Below are positions 10,201-18,133 of a stretch of 64,000 nucleotides of DNA, one piece after another. The notes below the pieces were generated by a model, which was not told the DNA's origin, made no database searches, and was given only the letters and a program-made list of their open reading frames with translations. The position numbers and the translations under genes are program-made. Each line of letters begins with the position of its first letter. Position 1 is the stretch's first letter. The DNA comes from Paraflavitalea sp966211765 (lineage in GTDB: Bacteria; Bacteroidota; Bacteroidia; Chitinophagales; Chitinophagaceae): NCBI GenBank assembly GCA_966211765.1, contig CBIHOV010000031.1, positions 40,790 through 104,789 of the forward strand. The letters are read 5' to 3'.

Positions 10201-10459
10201 AGGGTGATCCCAATGGAAGCTGGCGAAAAAAATACTTACCATCTTTCATAGTAAGGGTGGTTGCCTGGAAACCTGTAGAGGCGTTTTTGAGTATTACGGT
10301 AGCGCCTTCAACTGGTTTTTTGTTGGCAGTCAATACCACCCCTCTCACGGATGCATCAGTTCCCTGTGCAGCTGAAAGCAGTGGAAAAAAAGTTAAAGCA
10401 GAAAGAATTAGGGCAAAAAAAATCACGCAGCCCTGTTGGAGCCGGTTTGTTGCTATCAT
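7271..10459 (-). CDS. Oar-like TonB-dependent outer membrane receptor
   Basis: The protein has 1,062 residues: signal peptide (about 1-31), a carboxypeptidase regulatory-like domain (about 35-115, SVRGVVLTANKKPVEGATV), a plug (about 120-260, with YQIDGVSARNN and GRAGGGTISAVTKSGTN) and a large beta-barrel ending in the aromatic GARYSF. The GTISAVTKSGTN plug motif, the regulatory domain and the length fit the Oar group (first known from Myxococcus) rather than SusC: there is no SusD gene beside it and no STN domain. Such receptors import unknown ligands or handle secreted peptides. It is divergent from the methyltransferase gene, and a hairpin repeat follows its stop. High confidence for family, ligand unknown. 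Confidence 0.92.
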   Translation of the reverse strand: MIATNRLQQGCVIFFALILSALTFFPLLSAAQGTDASVRGVVLTANKKPVEGATVILKNASTGFQATTLTMKDGKYFFRQLPLGSPYSIQVSFVGFANALKDNFALNLGDQLIVDFELQEKATSLQEVVVKANSVTSRIDRYGASTAISARMIQQLPTQNRNFNNLSALAPTTNGSSVGGQLPSSTNYQIDGVSARNNLTSGAVGSGPYSLSMESIREFEVITNVYDVTQGRAGGGTISAVTKSGTNTFTGSVFDYFRADFLASPYDIRGNKRTQSFTTNQYGFSLGGPIIKDKLHFFTAFDRQDESQPFFIADIQDDDDANSLRISKAALDNVIDIGRRKYGLGNGKQVGEFGRKTVANTFFGRLDWQIDKRNRLTLRNNYSDWKNPVSNSDNSSINLYEVYGDFKSRENSLLLSLRSQLNSNVLNELKFQYQVTTRNYVPNSELPSANIPRAIVTVRSQLPNGTMGNTTVQLGGQRFNPEDNLERQYQLVNTTYLSKGKYNFTFGTDNTLTYLDTYISNEQNGRFIFNSVEEFDNLNPSRYAREVPLKGKPSVQQWVLNASLFGQVQFELLKDVDAVFGVRYDVTSYLTKGDYNAVVDQALGLRTDNNASDWNNVQPRLQLTWDVKGNKKDIIRLGAGIFSANPITYAQVNNIQNSGTKVAAIDVTRPSSGTNLVPKPNFPSYRNDPATAPGLIEGVPTVSTINLNNADLEVPSIFKANISYNKIFGNRFRLGFNVQYAHTWDNYVYLDRNLVDQPYFTLANEAGRGVFVPANTITTAGITDNVKGRKTQLVGRTLEFTNGAKINQLAAFIDGEYRYFRDGYINFSYTYNITKDNTSYNGNVANTSTFRPIKSDPRSLSEMDYSDNQFRHKVVVYGATPTFKGFSLSGRFTGLGGSRYSLVVDADINGDFVGGPGNDNDLAFVFDPNDPKTATAIRESMLKVLANPNNRAKKHIQESLGKIANRNGGENPFTGTIDVRLAKDFKLYKTHKLSLSVDVFNFANLLNKQWGGNYNLGAQTLLTVSGFNQATKEYQYRVNENVGVTTRNGTPYQVQIGARYSF

Positions 10460-10475
10460 ACTGTTGAGTTTTGCG

Positions 10476-10483
10476 CAAAAATA
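10476..10483 (-). promoter_or_regulatory. Candidate -7 element for the Oar-like receptor
   Basis: The - strand reads TATTTTTG, an exact TAnnTTTG match, 16 nt before the receptor ATG at 10459. No -33 TTG is evident at the expected distance. It lies within the gap to the divergent methyltransferase gene. Confidence 0.4.
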
Positions 10484-10587
10484 TTCCAGTAAAAAAGTGG
10501 GGTATGTCAGATTCTAACATGGCCGGCTGGCTTAATAATAAGTTAATAGATCATGGTACTATACCAGGAAGTATCTTTCTTTGCGTA

Positions 10588-11109
10588 ATGGAATTGAAGC
10601 AGGCCATCCAACTTATTCGTACACCACACATTGAGCATGCATCCGCACAAACCTGGGCCGACCTGGGCGCCGGCACAGGCCTTTTTACCAGGGCTCTGGC
10701 TCAGTTGGTCGGGGAGAATAGCACCATCTATGCAGTGGATCGAAAGGATGCTGATCTCCAACAGATCAGGGACACAGAGCACGTAACCATTCAAAAGATG
10801 GCAGCCGACTTTATTAAGGATGACCTGAACCTCCAGGGATTAACAGGTATCCTGATGGCCAACTCCTTACACTATGTAAAAGATCAACCCTCCTTTATCA
10901 ATAAGCTGAAAACTTCCTTTGCAGGTGAAGGGCGCTTCCTAATCGTGGAATATGATACCGACAAAGCCAACCCCTGGGTGCCTTATCCCCTTAGTTTTGC
11001 TTCGTTGATCAGCTTGTTTGAGCAGGCAGGTTATTCCACCATAGAGAAGATCAGTGAAACGCCTTCGAGGTTCAATGGGAGCAATATCTATTCGGCATGG
11101 GTGAGCTAA
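10588..11109 (+). CDS. Class I SAM-dependent methyltransferase
   Basis: From the ATG at 10588 the protein has 173 residues and starts MELKQAIQLIRTP, the usual opening of this small methyltransferase group. The SAM-binding glycine-rich motif I follows directly (WADLGAGTGLFTRALAQL), then the acidic ribose-binding end of strand 2 (IYAVDRKD) and motif ILMANSLHYVKD. The frame is open back to TTG 10471, but those 39 residues cover the promoter region of the divergent receptor and are not conserved in character. The substrate (small molecule or protein) cannot be inferred. It is a single-gene unit followed by the TPR regulator 91 nt later. Confidence 0.85.
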   Translation: MELKQAIQLIRTPHIEHASAQTWADLGAGTGLFTRALAQLVGENSTIYAVDRKDADLQQIRDTEHVTIQKMAADFIKDDLNLQGLTGILMANSLHYVKDQPSFINKLKTSFAGEGRFLIVEYDTDKANPWVPYPLSFASLISLFEQAGYSTIEKISETPSRFNGSNIYSAWVS

Positions 11110-11200
11110 ACATCAGCGTCATGGGATATTAAGTTTGTGTTAAGGAATCGTAAACAACCCACTGGCAGCTTACTTTAGCGGATCGAATTCACCTGTGCTT

Positions 11201-12859
11201 ATGTATGATGACCACTTTCCAGCAAAACACCGCTGCCTTTCTCTGTTCCTGGTCTTACTGTTAACCTTCCTCACCAGTCAATCCCGAGCACAGCAAAAGC
11301 AATGGCTTTTTACACTGGACCAAACAGAACAATTGGCCAAGCGTCAGCCCGATTCAGCGTATATTATATTAAAGGAGCTGGTGGCAACAGCCCGGGAAAA
11401 GAATGATGCGCTGGTAGAAGCTATCTGCCTCCAGCAGTTGGGCCATGTATTTTATAATTACAGCAACTTCACGCAATCCATTGACCATTTATTACAGGCG
11501 GAAAAGATCTTCCGGTCCATCAGTGAATCGGACAGGCTGGCTGCCACACTCAATTACCTCGGTACGGTATACTATTCCAACAAACAGATAGAACTGGCGG
11601 GCCACCAGTTTACGGAAGCGCTGAAGATCAATATTGCCCGCAACGATAAAAAAGGGCAGGCATTCTCTTATGGCAATATCGGCCACTGGTACGAAAAGAA
11701 GCTGGTGTATGACACAGCCTATCAATACCAGCAAAAGGCCCTGGCGCTGTACCATCAACTGGGCGACAGTATCGGCATGGCCAAGATCTTCGAAAACATG
11801 GGTAGCATACTGGAAGATTATGCCCGCTACGACTCAGCCCGGCTTTGCTTTGAGCAAGCCCTGGCCATTAATAAACAGAACAATGATGCCATTGCCCAGA
11901 TCGAAATATTGAACAACCTGGGCGATGTGTACCGCAAGACGGGCCATTACCGTGAAGGGCTTGTTTATACCCGGCAGGCATTGCAGCTGGCCTTGCAAAC
12001 GCAGTCGCAATATCAGCAGGCCAGCGCTTACCGCGATATGGCCCGGGGATTTGAATTGCTGCAGCAGTTTGACAGCGCTTACCAATACAATGAGCAGAGT
12101 CGCAACCTGGTAGAGAAGATCTATGCGGCTGCCAATAACCAACAGATCGCTTTCCTGGAAACGGTGTATGAAGTAGAAAAGAAAAACCATGAACTGGTAA
12201 GGCTCACCTCGCAGAAAAGGATCAATATCATTATTGCCATCGCTATTGCACTGGTAGTGGGCTTGCTCATCGTGCTTGGTCTTGTGGTCATTAGCCGCCA
12301 GCGGCTCAGGATCAGGAATGAAAAGGCATTGAATGAGCAGAACAAGGATATCTATGAGAAAGGCAAGGGGCTGATGCAGGCAGAGATCAGGAACAAGCAA
12401 CTGGAAGAGGAAAAGCTCAAAACCGAACTGGAAGTACGCAGCAAAGGACTTTCGGCCCATACGCTGCACCTTATACAGAAAAACCAGTTGCTGGAAGAAC
12501 TGCGCAGCAAGCTCCATGAAATAGCAGAAGATGACAAGCGTGACCAGAAAAAGCAATTGCGGCAGTTGGTACAAAAGATCAGCCTCAATTTTAGCCAGGA
12601 CAATTATTGGGATGATTTCAGGGCCATCTTCGACCAGGTGCACCAGACCTTTTTTACCAACCTGAAACAACATGCAGAAAACCTGACCCCTGCCGAGCTG
12701 CGCCTGGTGGCGCTGTTGCGCATGAACCTGAGCTCGGGCGATATGGCTACGCTGCTGGGCATTTCCCAGGATAGCCTCCGGGTAGCACGGTACCGGCTTC
12801 GTAAAAAGCTCAACCTCGCAGAAGGGGAATCGTTGACCGCTTTTATACAGGGGTTGTGA
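11201..12859 (+). CDS. TPR-containing membrane-anchored regulator with C-terminal HTH
   Basis: The protein has 552 residues from ATG 11201 (GTG 11195 is in frame two codons earlier). A signal/anchor sequence (about 10-32) is followed by about six tetratricopeptide repeats (about 50-300), a membrane segment (about 345-368, IIIAIAIALVVGLLIVLGLVVI), a charged coiled coil (about 370-460) and a C-terminal LuxR-like helix-turn-helix (LTPAELRLVALLRMNLSSG through LGISQDSLRVARYRLRKKLN). This layout, with TPRs outside the cytoplasmic membrane and a DNA-binding-like domain inside, is common in Bacteroidetes and thought to be regulatory. It lies 218 nt before the TonB receptor and phytase genes on the same strand and may control them. 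That link is inference. Confidence 0.82.
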   Translation: MYDDHFPAKHRCLSLFLVLLLTFLTSQSRAQQKQWLFTLDQTEQLAKRQPDSAYIILKELVATAREKNDALVEAICLQQLGHVFYNYSNFTQSIDHLLQAEKIFRSISESDRLAATLNYLGTVYYSNKQIELAGHQFTEALKINIARNDKKGQAFSYGNIGHWYEKKLVYDTAYQYQQKALALYHQLGDSIGMAKIFENMGSILEDYARYDSARLCFEQALAINKQNNDAIAQIEILNNLGDVYRKTGHYREGLVYTRQALQLALQTQSQYQQASAYRDMARGFELLQQFDSAYQYNEQSRNLVEKIYAAANNQQIAFLETVYEVEKKNHELVRLTSQKRINIIIAIAIALVVGLLIVLGLVVISRQRLRIRNEKALNEQNKDIYEKGKGLMQAEIRNKQLEEEKLKTELEVRSKGLSAHTLHLIQKNQLLEELRSKLHEIAEDDKRDQKKQLRQLVQKISLNFSQDNYWDDFRAIFDQVHQTFFTNLKQHAENLTPAELRLVALLRMNLSSGDMATLLGISQDSLRVARYRLRKKLNLAEGESLTAFIQGL

Positions 12860-13077
12860 TAGCAGGAAACATTGCCTTAATCTTCCGGTAACAATTCCTT
12901 AATGGCTGTTTGTTCATTACTCAACTAATTGATCTCAAGTTGCTTGCGGCAATTTGCTACGGGCTTGTTGCCCCTTTGTTCACGCAGTGCGCGGCCTTGT
13001 ATCCCTTTTGTTAACGCGTGTTTCTTCCGTTCAAGCAGGCCAGCGATCATATTTGCGCATCGAACAAAAAACGAATT

Positions 13078-15786
13078 ATGATAACAAAATGGATCACCTG
13101 TTGCTTGCTCCTCACCATCAGTTTGGGTGCATGGGCGCAACAGGCAATTATCAAAGGAAAGGTTACCGATGCGGTCAATAAAGAGGTCCTCACAGGGGCT
13201 ACTATTTCCTTGTCGGGCACCAACAATACCACGGTTGCAGATGTCAACGGGGAGTTTTTAATTTATGCCCCTCCCGGCGACCGGCAATTGGTGGTCCGCT
13301 ACCTCGGCTATCGGGATACCAGCTTCTCCCTGCAATTGAAAGCAAATGAAACCCGCGCATTGAATATCGGTTTGTCCAGCTCCTACGCCCGCCTAAGCAG
13401 TGTGGTGGTGATGGGCTTACTACAGGGCCAGGCCAAGGCGCTCAACCAGCAAAAGAATGCGGATAATATTAAGAATGTCATTGCAGCCGATCAGATCGGC
13501 CGTTTTCCCGATCCCAATGCGGCGGAAGCATTACAACGGGTGCCTGGTGTGAATATAGAACGCGACCAGGGCGAGGGCCGCTATGTATTTGTGCGTGGCC
13601 TTGCTCCGCAGTTCACCAATGTGAGTGTGAATGGCGAACAAATACCTTCGCCTGAGGCCGATGTGCGCTATGTAGCCCTTGATGCCATTCCGGCCGATCA
13701 ACTGGCCTCTATTGAAGTGAGCAAATCCTTAACGCCCGATATGGATGGGGATGCGGTAGGTGGTTCAGTGAACCTGATCACCCGTACAGCACAGAGCAAA
13801 GTGCCCCGCATCAATGCGTCGGTAGCCGGTGGTTATAATCAGCTCATACGCAAGGCCAATATCCAGGGGCAGTTGCAATACGCACAAAGAGTAGGTAAAA
13901 AGGAAAAGCTGGGATTAATGTTCAACAGCAGCTATTACCACAATGAGCTCGGATCAGACAACGTAGAAAGATCACCGCAGGACAATGAAGTGGAGCTGCG
14001 CGATTATCAACTTACCCGTACCCGCCTGGGATTGAGCAGTACGCTTGATTACAAGTTCAATCCCCGTCATGAAATATACCTGCGTGCTTTGTATAGCCGC
14101 TTCACCGATCGTGAGTGGAGAAGGGCTACCAAATTTGTTCCGGAGGATGATGAGATAGAGAAAGCTACCAAAGACCGCTTTGAAGCGCAGTCCATTACTA
14201 CGATCAACCTCGGCGCCAAACATACTTTCAGCAAGTTCTTCCTCAACTATGAGGTGCAATACTCCATGGGTCGGCAAAATACCCCTTACGATAATGAGAT
14301 CGTATTTGTAGCCGGTCTTCCTTCTACGCTGGCTTACAACAATCCCAAGTACCCTTCAATTATAGCCGATAAGTTTACGGATAACAAGGAATACGAATTT
14401 GACGAGGCTGGCTTTGGCCATACGCTTGCCAAAGACCGTAACATCACGGCTAAGTTTGACCTGGGCATTCCTTACAAGCTGGGCAGCAACAATGGCCTCA
14501 TCAAGTTGGGCGGCAAGATGCGTCGTAAAGAGAAGAGCTACGCCATTACCCAGGATTATTATGGCGCTATTGCTGATATTCCTGGTGCGGATGCGTTTGA
14601 CGAAGATCAGCCCAAGAAGAAATTCATGGATGGCCATTATACATTGGGCAGGCCATTGTATGTGAGTTCTTTTATCAGGTATTTCAATGCCAACCCTTCG
14701 CAGTTTGAGGCATCTATCGAAGACAAAGCGATCGATGAAGCTTTGGAAGCCTACGATGCAACAGAAAATGTGTATGCAGCTTATGTTATGGCCAGACAGC
14801 AATTCAAAAAAATAATGGTGCTGGCTGGTGTGCGGTATGAGAAAACAACCGTGCGTTATAACTCAAAAGATGTAGTGATCGATGGAGCTGGCGACTTACA
14901 GGAAATTGTTCCTGTATCCGGCAGCAGTAACTACGACTTTTTCCTACCACAGGCCAGTGTACGTTATCAGCTGAGCCGTTTCACCAACCTGCGCGCGGCA
15001 GCTACCTTCTCTTATGCCAGGCCCAACTTCAGCGAGATCATTCCTGCACAGGAGATCAACCGGGAAGATGAAGTGGCTACTGCCGGTAATGCTGCACTCA
15101 AACCGGTGAAGGCCTTCAACCTTGACCTGCTGGCTGAACATTACTTTGGTAATGTAGGTGTATTATCCGGTGGCTTCTTTTACAAACGGCTGAATGATTT
15201 TATCTACCGCCGTGTATTGTTCAACAGTCCTTACCCGCTTACTGGTACCCCTTATATCAACAGCATTGATGTGGTGCAGGCCCAAAACGGTAATGAAGCC
15301 AATGTGGCAGGTTTTGAACTGGCATTTCAGAACAACCTGAGTTTCTTACCAGGTGCACTTAAATATTTCAGTCTTTATCTTAACTATACCTACGCTCATT
15401 CTGCTGCCACGCTGCAAAGCCGTTCGGCTGATGAAGCTGATCCTAATGCTACTGAGAAGTTGCGGCTGCCAGGGCAGGCTACGCATGTAGGTAATATTTC
15501 CCTGGCTTTAGAAAGGAAGAAATTCACTGCCCGTCTTTCGTTCAACTTCAATGGAGAGTACCTGAGTGAAGTAGGCGCCACCCATGAGGAAGATATTTTT
15601 GTGAAAGACAGACTGCAGGCGGATATCAGTGCCGGGTATGCCTTTAATGCACACTGGCGTGTATTTGCAGAAGCCCTCAATTTAACCAACCAACCATTTG
15701 AAAGGTATATGAATAATAAGACACAGCTCATTCAGCGGGAGTATTACCGCCAATGGGGGCGCTTTGGTGTCAAGTTCGATTGGTAG
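13078..15786 (+). CDS. TonB-dependent receptor with carboxypeptidase-like N-domain, phytase-linked
   Basis: I start at ATG 13078 (MITKWITCCLLLTISLGAWA, a clear signal peptide), giving 902 residues. The frame extends back to 13018 without coding character. A regulatory-like beta-sandwich spans about 22-110 (IIKGKVTDAVNKEVLTGATI) and a plug about 115-260 (IGRFPDPNAAEALQRVPGV, DQGEGRYVFVRGL, DGDAVGGSVNLITR). The barrel ends QWGRFGVKFDW with a terminal aromatic residue. The plug wording resembles receptors of the TonB-siderophore/carbohydrate type widely paired with phytases. It is followed by an acidic lipoprotein and a beta-propeller phytase on the same strand, so its cargo is probably inositol phosphates or a phytate breakdown product. 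That substrate is inferred from context. Confidence 0.9.
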   Translation: MITKWITCCLLLTISLGAWAQQAIIKGKVTDAVNKEVLTGATISLSGTNNTTVADVNGEFLIYAPPGDRQLVVRYLGYRDTSFSLQLKANETRALNIGLSSSYARLSSVVVMGLLQGQAKALNQQKNADNIKNVIAADQIGRFPDPNAAEALQRVPGVNIERDQGEGRYVFVRGLAPQFTNVSVNGEQIPSPEADVRYVALDAIPADQLASIEVSKSLTPDMDGDAVGGSVNLITRTAQSKVPRINASVAGGYNQLIRKANIQGQLQYAQRVGKKEKLGLMFNSSYYHNELGSDNVERSPQDNEVELRDYQLTRTRLGLSSTLDYKFNPRHEIYLRALYSRFTDREWRRATKFVPEDDEIEKATKDRFEAQSITTINLGAKHTFSKFFLNYEVQYSMGRQNTPYDNEIVFVAGLPSTLAYNNPKYPSIIADKFTDNKEYEFDEAGFGHTLAKDRNITAKFDLGIPYKLGSNNGLIKLGGKMRRKEKSYAITQDYYGAIADIPGADAFDEDQPKKKFMDGHYTLGRPLYVSSFIRYFNANPSQFEASIEDKAIDEALEAYDATENVYAAYVMARQQFKKIMVLAGVRYEKTTVRYNSKDVVIDGAGDLQEIVPVSGSSNYDFFLPQASVRYQLSRFTNLRAAATFSYARPNFSEIIPAQEINREDEVATAGNAALKPVKAFNLDLLAEHYFGNVGVLSGGFFYKRLNDFIYRRVLFNSPYPLTGTPYINSIDVVQAQNGNEANVAGFELAFQNNLSFLPGALKYFSLYLNYTYAHSAATLQSRSADEADPNATEKLRLPGQATHVGNISLALERKKFTARLSFNFNGEYLSEVGATHEEDIFVKDRLQADISAGYAFNAHWRVFAEALNLTNQPFERYMNNKTQLIQREYYRQWGRFGVKFDW

Positions 15787-16000
15787 ACGTCGAAGAGGCA
15801 ACGAGGCAACAAGGCATCCAGGCAGCGAGAAAGCTTCGATAGCCTTTCGACCCGGGTGCCTCCGTAAATCGGGACAAGCTCTGGAGGGCGCCCCACCATT
15901 CACGGACCAAGGGTGGGTCGCCTTTGAAAGGCGGCTCACCCGGACCCCAAGGCAGCTCACCCTACAGAAAAATCTTATTCATTCTCTCAAACTTATTGAT
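15787..16000. other. GC-rich structured spacer between TonB receptor and acidic lipoprotein genes
   Basis: No coding evidence. It holds a strong hairpin at 15911-15941: GGGTGGGTCGCC pairs with GGCGGCTCACCC (12 bp, two G-U pairs) around TTTGAAA. Further upstream, GGGTGCCTCC and GGAGGGCGCCC form a weaker pair. There is no U-run, so it is not a classic terminator. It may uncouple expression of the receptor from the lipoprotein and phytase, or protect a processed mRNA end. The 11-mer GGTGGGTCGCC recurs at about 36784. Confidence 0.45.
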
Positions 16001-17029
16001 ATGAAAAAGTCATGGATACAATTATCTATATTGGTTGCCCTGTTGGGTACAGCAGGCTGTGACAAAGAAAATGATGACCTGGTAACCCCCTTGTCTGCCG
16101 ATCAATTCCCACAGGTGGTCGTACTGTCTGATGAAGGGGATGGTGGCCTGGAGGATGAAGATGCTTTCAGCTTTAAGATCACGCTGGCCGACAGGGTGGA
16201 TAGCTCCGGGAAAGAACTGGGTGGAAAAGTAGTACCGCTCAAAGAAGCTGTAACGGTCAATTTTAAGGTGACTGACTTTGAAGGTTTTTCAAAGCTGTCT
16301 GATTACATCAAAGATGCGGAAGCGTATTATGAAATAGATGATTGCACAACCTCAGCTGATGAAGGCATCGATGTTCCCCTTCAGTTTGATATCGCTACCG
16401 GTATTGGTACTGTTACTTTCCCGGCTGGTGTGGAAGAACTGGAAATTGAATTTGAAGTAGACGAATCGCTCTTTGATGACAATACCTTCAATACAAAAAA
16501 GCGTGCATTGACGATTCAGCTAACGGGAGGCGGAAACGCTCAGGTGCAGGTTAATAAGACAGCGGAATTCACTTACCAGGTGCAGGATGATGAGGGCATT
16601 TATGGTGAATGGGAGCTGGACCATACGGATCCGGTAGCTTTTGCCAGGTTCAAACAGCTCTTTGGGCTCATCAATGAGGATATTAAGAATCTGAAGGCTG
16701 CCGATGTGAAAGAGATCATTATGGAATATGAATTTGAGGAAGTAAAGGCTGTGGTGGTTTTAAAGGCTACAGAACAGGTTAATGACTGTGGGAAAATTAA
16801 GACTGAAAACAAGGTCATCGAAGTAGAAGCGGAAATAGAAGACCTGGATGATGATGAGACGGAAGGCGACATAGCATTTGGCGAAACACTGGAACTGGAT
16901 AATGGCCAGTTTAAAGAATATGTTTATGCCGGTTCTTTTCATATTGCAGGTAATAAATTAACATTGGAACTCGAAGGTGAGCTGGACGACGATAAGACGG
17001 GCACGGTTGTTCTTACCCTTGAAAAATAA
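16001..17029 (+). CDS. Highly acidic lipoprotein of phytase locus, unknown function
   Basis: The chosen start is ATG 16001, giving 342 residues with a lipoprotein signal (MKKSWIQLSILVALLGTAGC; Cys at 20 followed by DKEND). The open frame upstream to 15764 is structured non-coding DNA. The mature protein is very rich in Asp and Glu (for example DEGDGGLEDEDAF and EDLDDDETEGD) and alternates predicted beta-strands in a Calx-beta-like style. No named domain was recognised. Acidic surfaces often bind calcium, and beta-propeller phytases need calcium, so a calcium-concentrating or substrate-presenting role beside the phytase is possible. This is inference. It lies 214 nt after the receptor and 24 nt before the phytase, so the last two are probably co-transcribed. 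Confidence 0.75.
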   Translation: MKKSWIQLSILVALLGTAGCDKENDDLVTPLSADQFPQVVVLSDEGDGGLEDEDAFSFKITLADRVDSSGKELGGKVVPLKEAVTVNFKVTDFEGFSKLSDYIKDAEAYYEIDDCTTSADEGIDVPLQFDIATGIGTVTFPAGVEELEIEFEVDESLFDDNTFNTKKRALTIQLTGGGNAQVQVNKTAEFTYQVQDDEGIYGEWELDHTDPVAFARFKQLFGLINEDIKNLKAADVKEIIMEYEFEEVKAVVVLKATEQVNDCGKIKTENKVIEVEAEIEDLDDDETEGDIAFGETLELDNGQFKEYVYAGSFHIAGNKLTLELEGELDDDKTGTVVLTLEK

Positions 17030-17053
17030 TTACTCAGTAATCACACTTTACAC

Positions 17054-18112
17054 ATGCGAAATTTTGCTACGACTTTCATTATACTATGTTTTATTGTAAA
17101 TGCAGCTTGCAGAACAACCAAAGGAATGACAGGATTGAATGCCGGTGATATCATAAAGCCGGTTATCATTACGGATACGGTACGATATGATACGGATGAT
17201 CCTGCCATTTGGATCAATGAGGCCAATCCGGCGGCCAGCCTGGTATTGGGAACGGATAAAGACCAGGATGGAGCTTTGTATGTATTTGACCTGCAAGGGA
17301 AGATCATACCCGGTAAAACAGTACATAACCTGCAGCGTCCCAACAATGTGGATGTAGAATACGGACTGAGCCTGCAGGGCTGGCCCACGGATATTGCGGT
17401 AGTAACAGAACGGTTTACGCATAAGCTGCGCATCTTTTCGGTACCGGATATGAAACCTATTGATGGCGGCGGTATTGAAGTATTTGTAGGAGAAACTGAA
17501 ACGGAGTACAGGGACCTGATGGGAATCAGTCTTTATAAAGATCGCGCCGGTAAGGTGTATGCGATCGTAGGCCGAAAGACCGGGCCGCGCAACGGAGGCT
17601 ACTTATGGCAATACTTACTGGAAGATGATGGCCGGGGTATGGTAAAAGGTACCCTGGTACGTAAATTCGGTCTGTTCAGCGGCAAGAAAGAGATCGAATC
17701 GATCGTCGTAGATGATGCCCTGGGTTATGTGTATTATTCAGATGAAGGATACGGTGTGCGGAAATATTATGCTGATCCGGCCAAAGGAAATGAAGAACTG
17801 GCTGCTTTTGGAAGAAAGGGATTCAGACAGGACCATGAAGGCATCTCCATTTATCCAGTTACTGACAGTACAGGGTATATTTTGGTATCTGACCAGCAAA
17901 CCAACCACTTTCAGATCTTTTCACGGGAGGGCAGTAGCGGCAATCCACACCAGCATGTGCTGATAAAGTCTGTGCATTTGTCGACCCTGGAAAGTGATGG
18001 TTCGGATGTGGTGGCCCGGCCATTGAACAGTACGTTTACCAAAGGCCTCTTTGTGGCCATGAGTACGGACAAAACATTTCATTATTATCGCTGGGAAGAC
18101 CTGATGCAATAA
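17054..18112 (+). CDS. Beta-propeller phytase (3-phytase family), lipoprotein
   Basis: The 352-residue protein begins with a lipoprotein signal (IILCFIVNAAC, Cys 19) and continues with a six-bladed propeller-type sequence. Family signatures include DTDDPAIWIN near residue 52, DLQGKIIPG, RPNNVDVEYG, the GRKTGPRNGGYLWQY strand, and a DHEGISIY segment carrying conserved acidic calcium ligands. Enzymes of this family (PF02333) remove phosphates from inositol hexakisphosphate in a calcium-dependent reaction. The lipid anchor places it on the outer membrane, probably facing outward. It is the last gene of a receptor-lipoprotein-phytase run and ends 21 bp before a convergent HNH gene. Confident on family; exact phosphate product not inferable. 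Confidence 0.9.
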   Translation: MRNFATTFIILCFIVNAACRTTKGMTGLNAGDIIKPVIITDTVRYDTDDPAIWINEANPAASLVLGTDKDQDGALYVFDLQGKIIPGKTVHNLQRPNNVDVEYGLSLQGWPTDIAVVTERFTHKLRIFSVPDMKPIDGGGIEVFVGETETEYRDLMGISLYKDRAGKVYAIVGRKTGPRNGGYLWQYLLEDDGRGMVKGTLVRKFGLFSGKKEIESIVVDDALGYVYYSDEGYGVRKYYADPAKGNEELAAFGRKGFRQDHEGISIYPVTDSTGYILVSDQQTNHFQIFSREGSSGNPHQHVLIKSVHLSTLESDGSDVVARPLNSTFTKGLFVAMSTDKTFHYYRWEDLMQ

Positions 18113-18133
18113 CAATTTCGGATGTAGGATTGT

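Noticed and set aside
11834..12673. 279-codon frame on the - strand inside the TPR/HTH gene
   Set aside because: Antisense of a gene with clear TPR and HTH domains; the translation is hydrophobic and lacks any motif.
15764..16000. N-terminal extension of the acidic lipoprotein frame
   Set aside because: It would overlap the receptor stop, translate a GC-rich hairpin and bury the lipoprotein signal peptide that begins at 16001.
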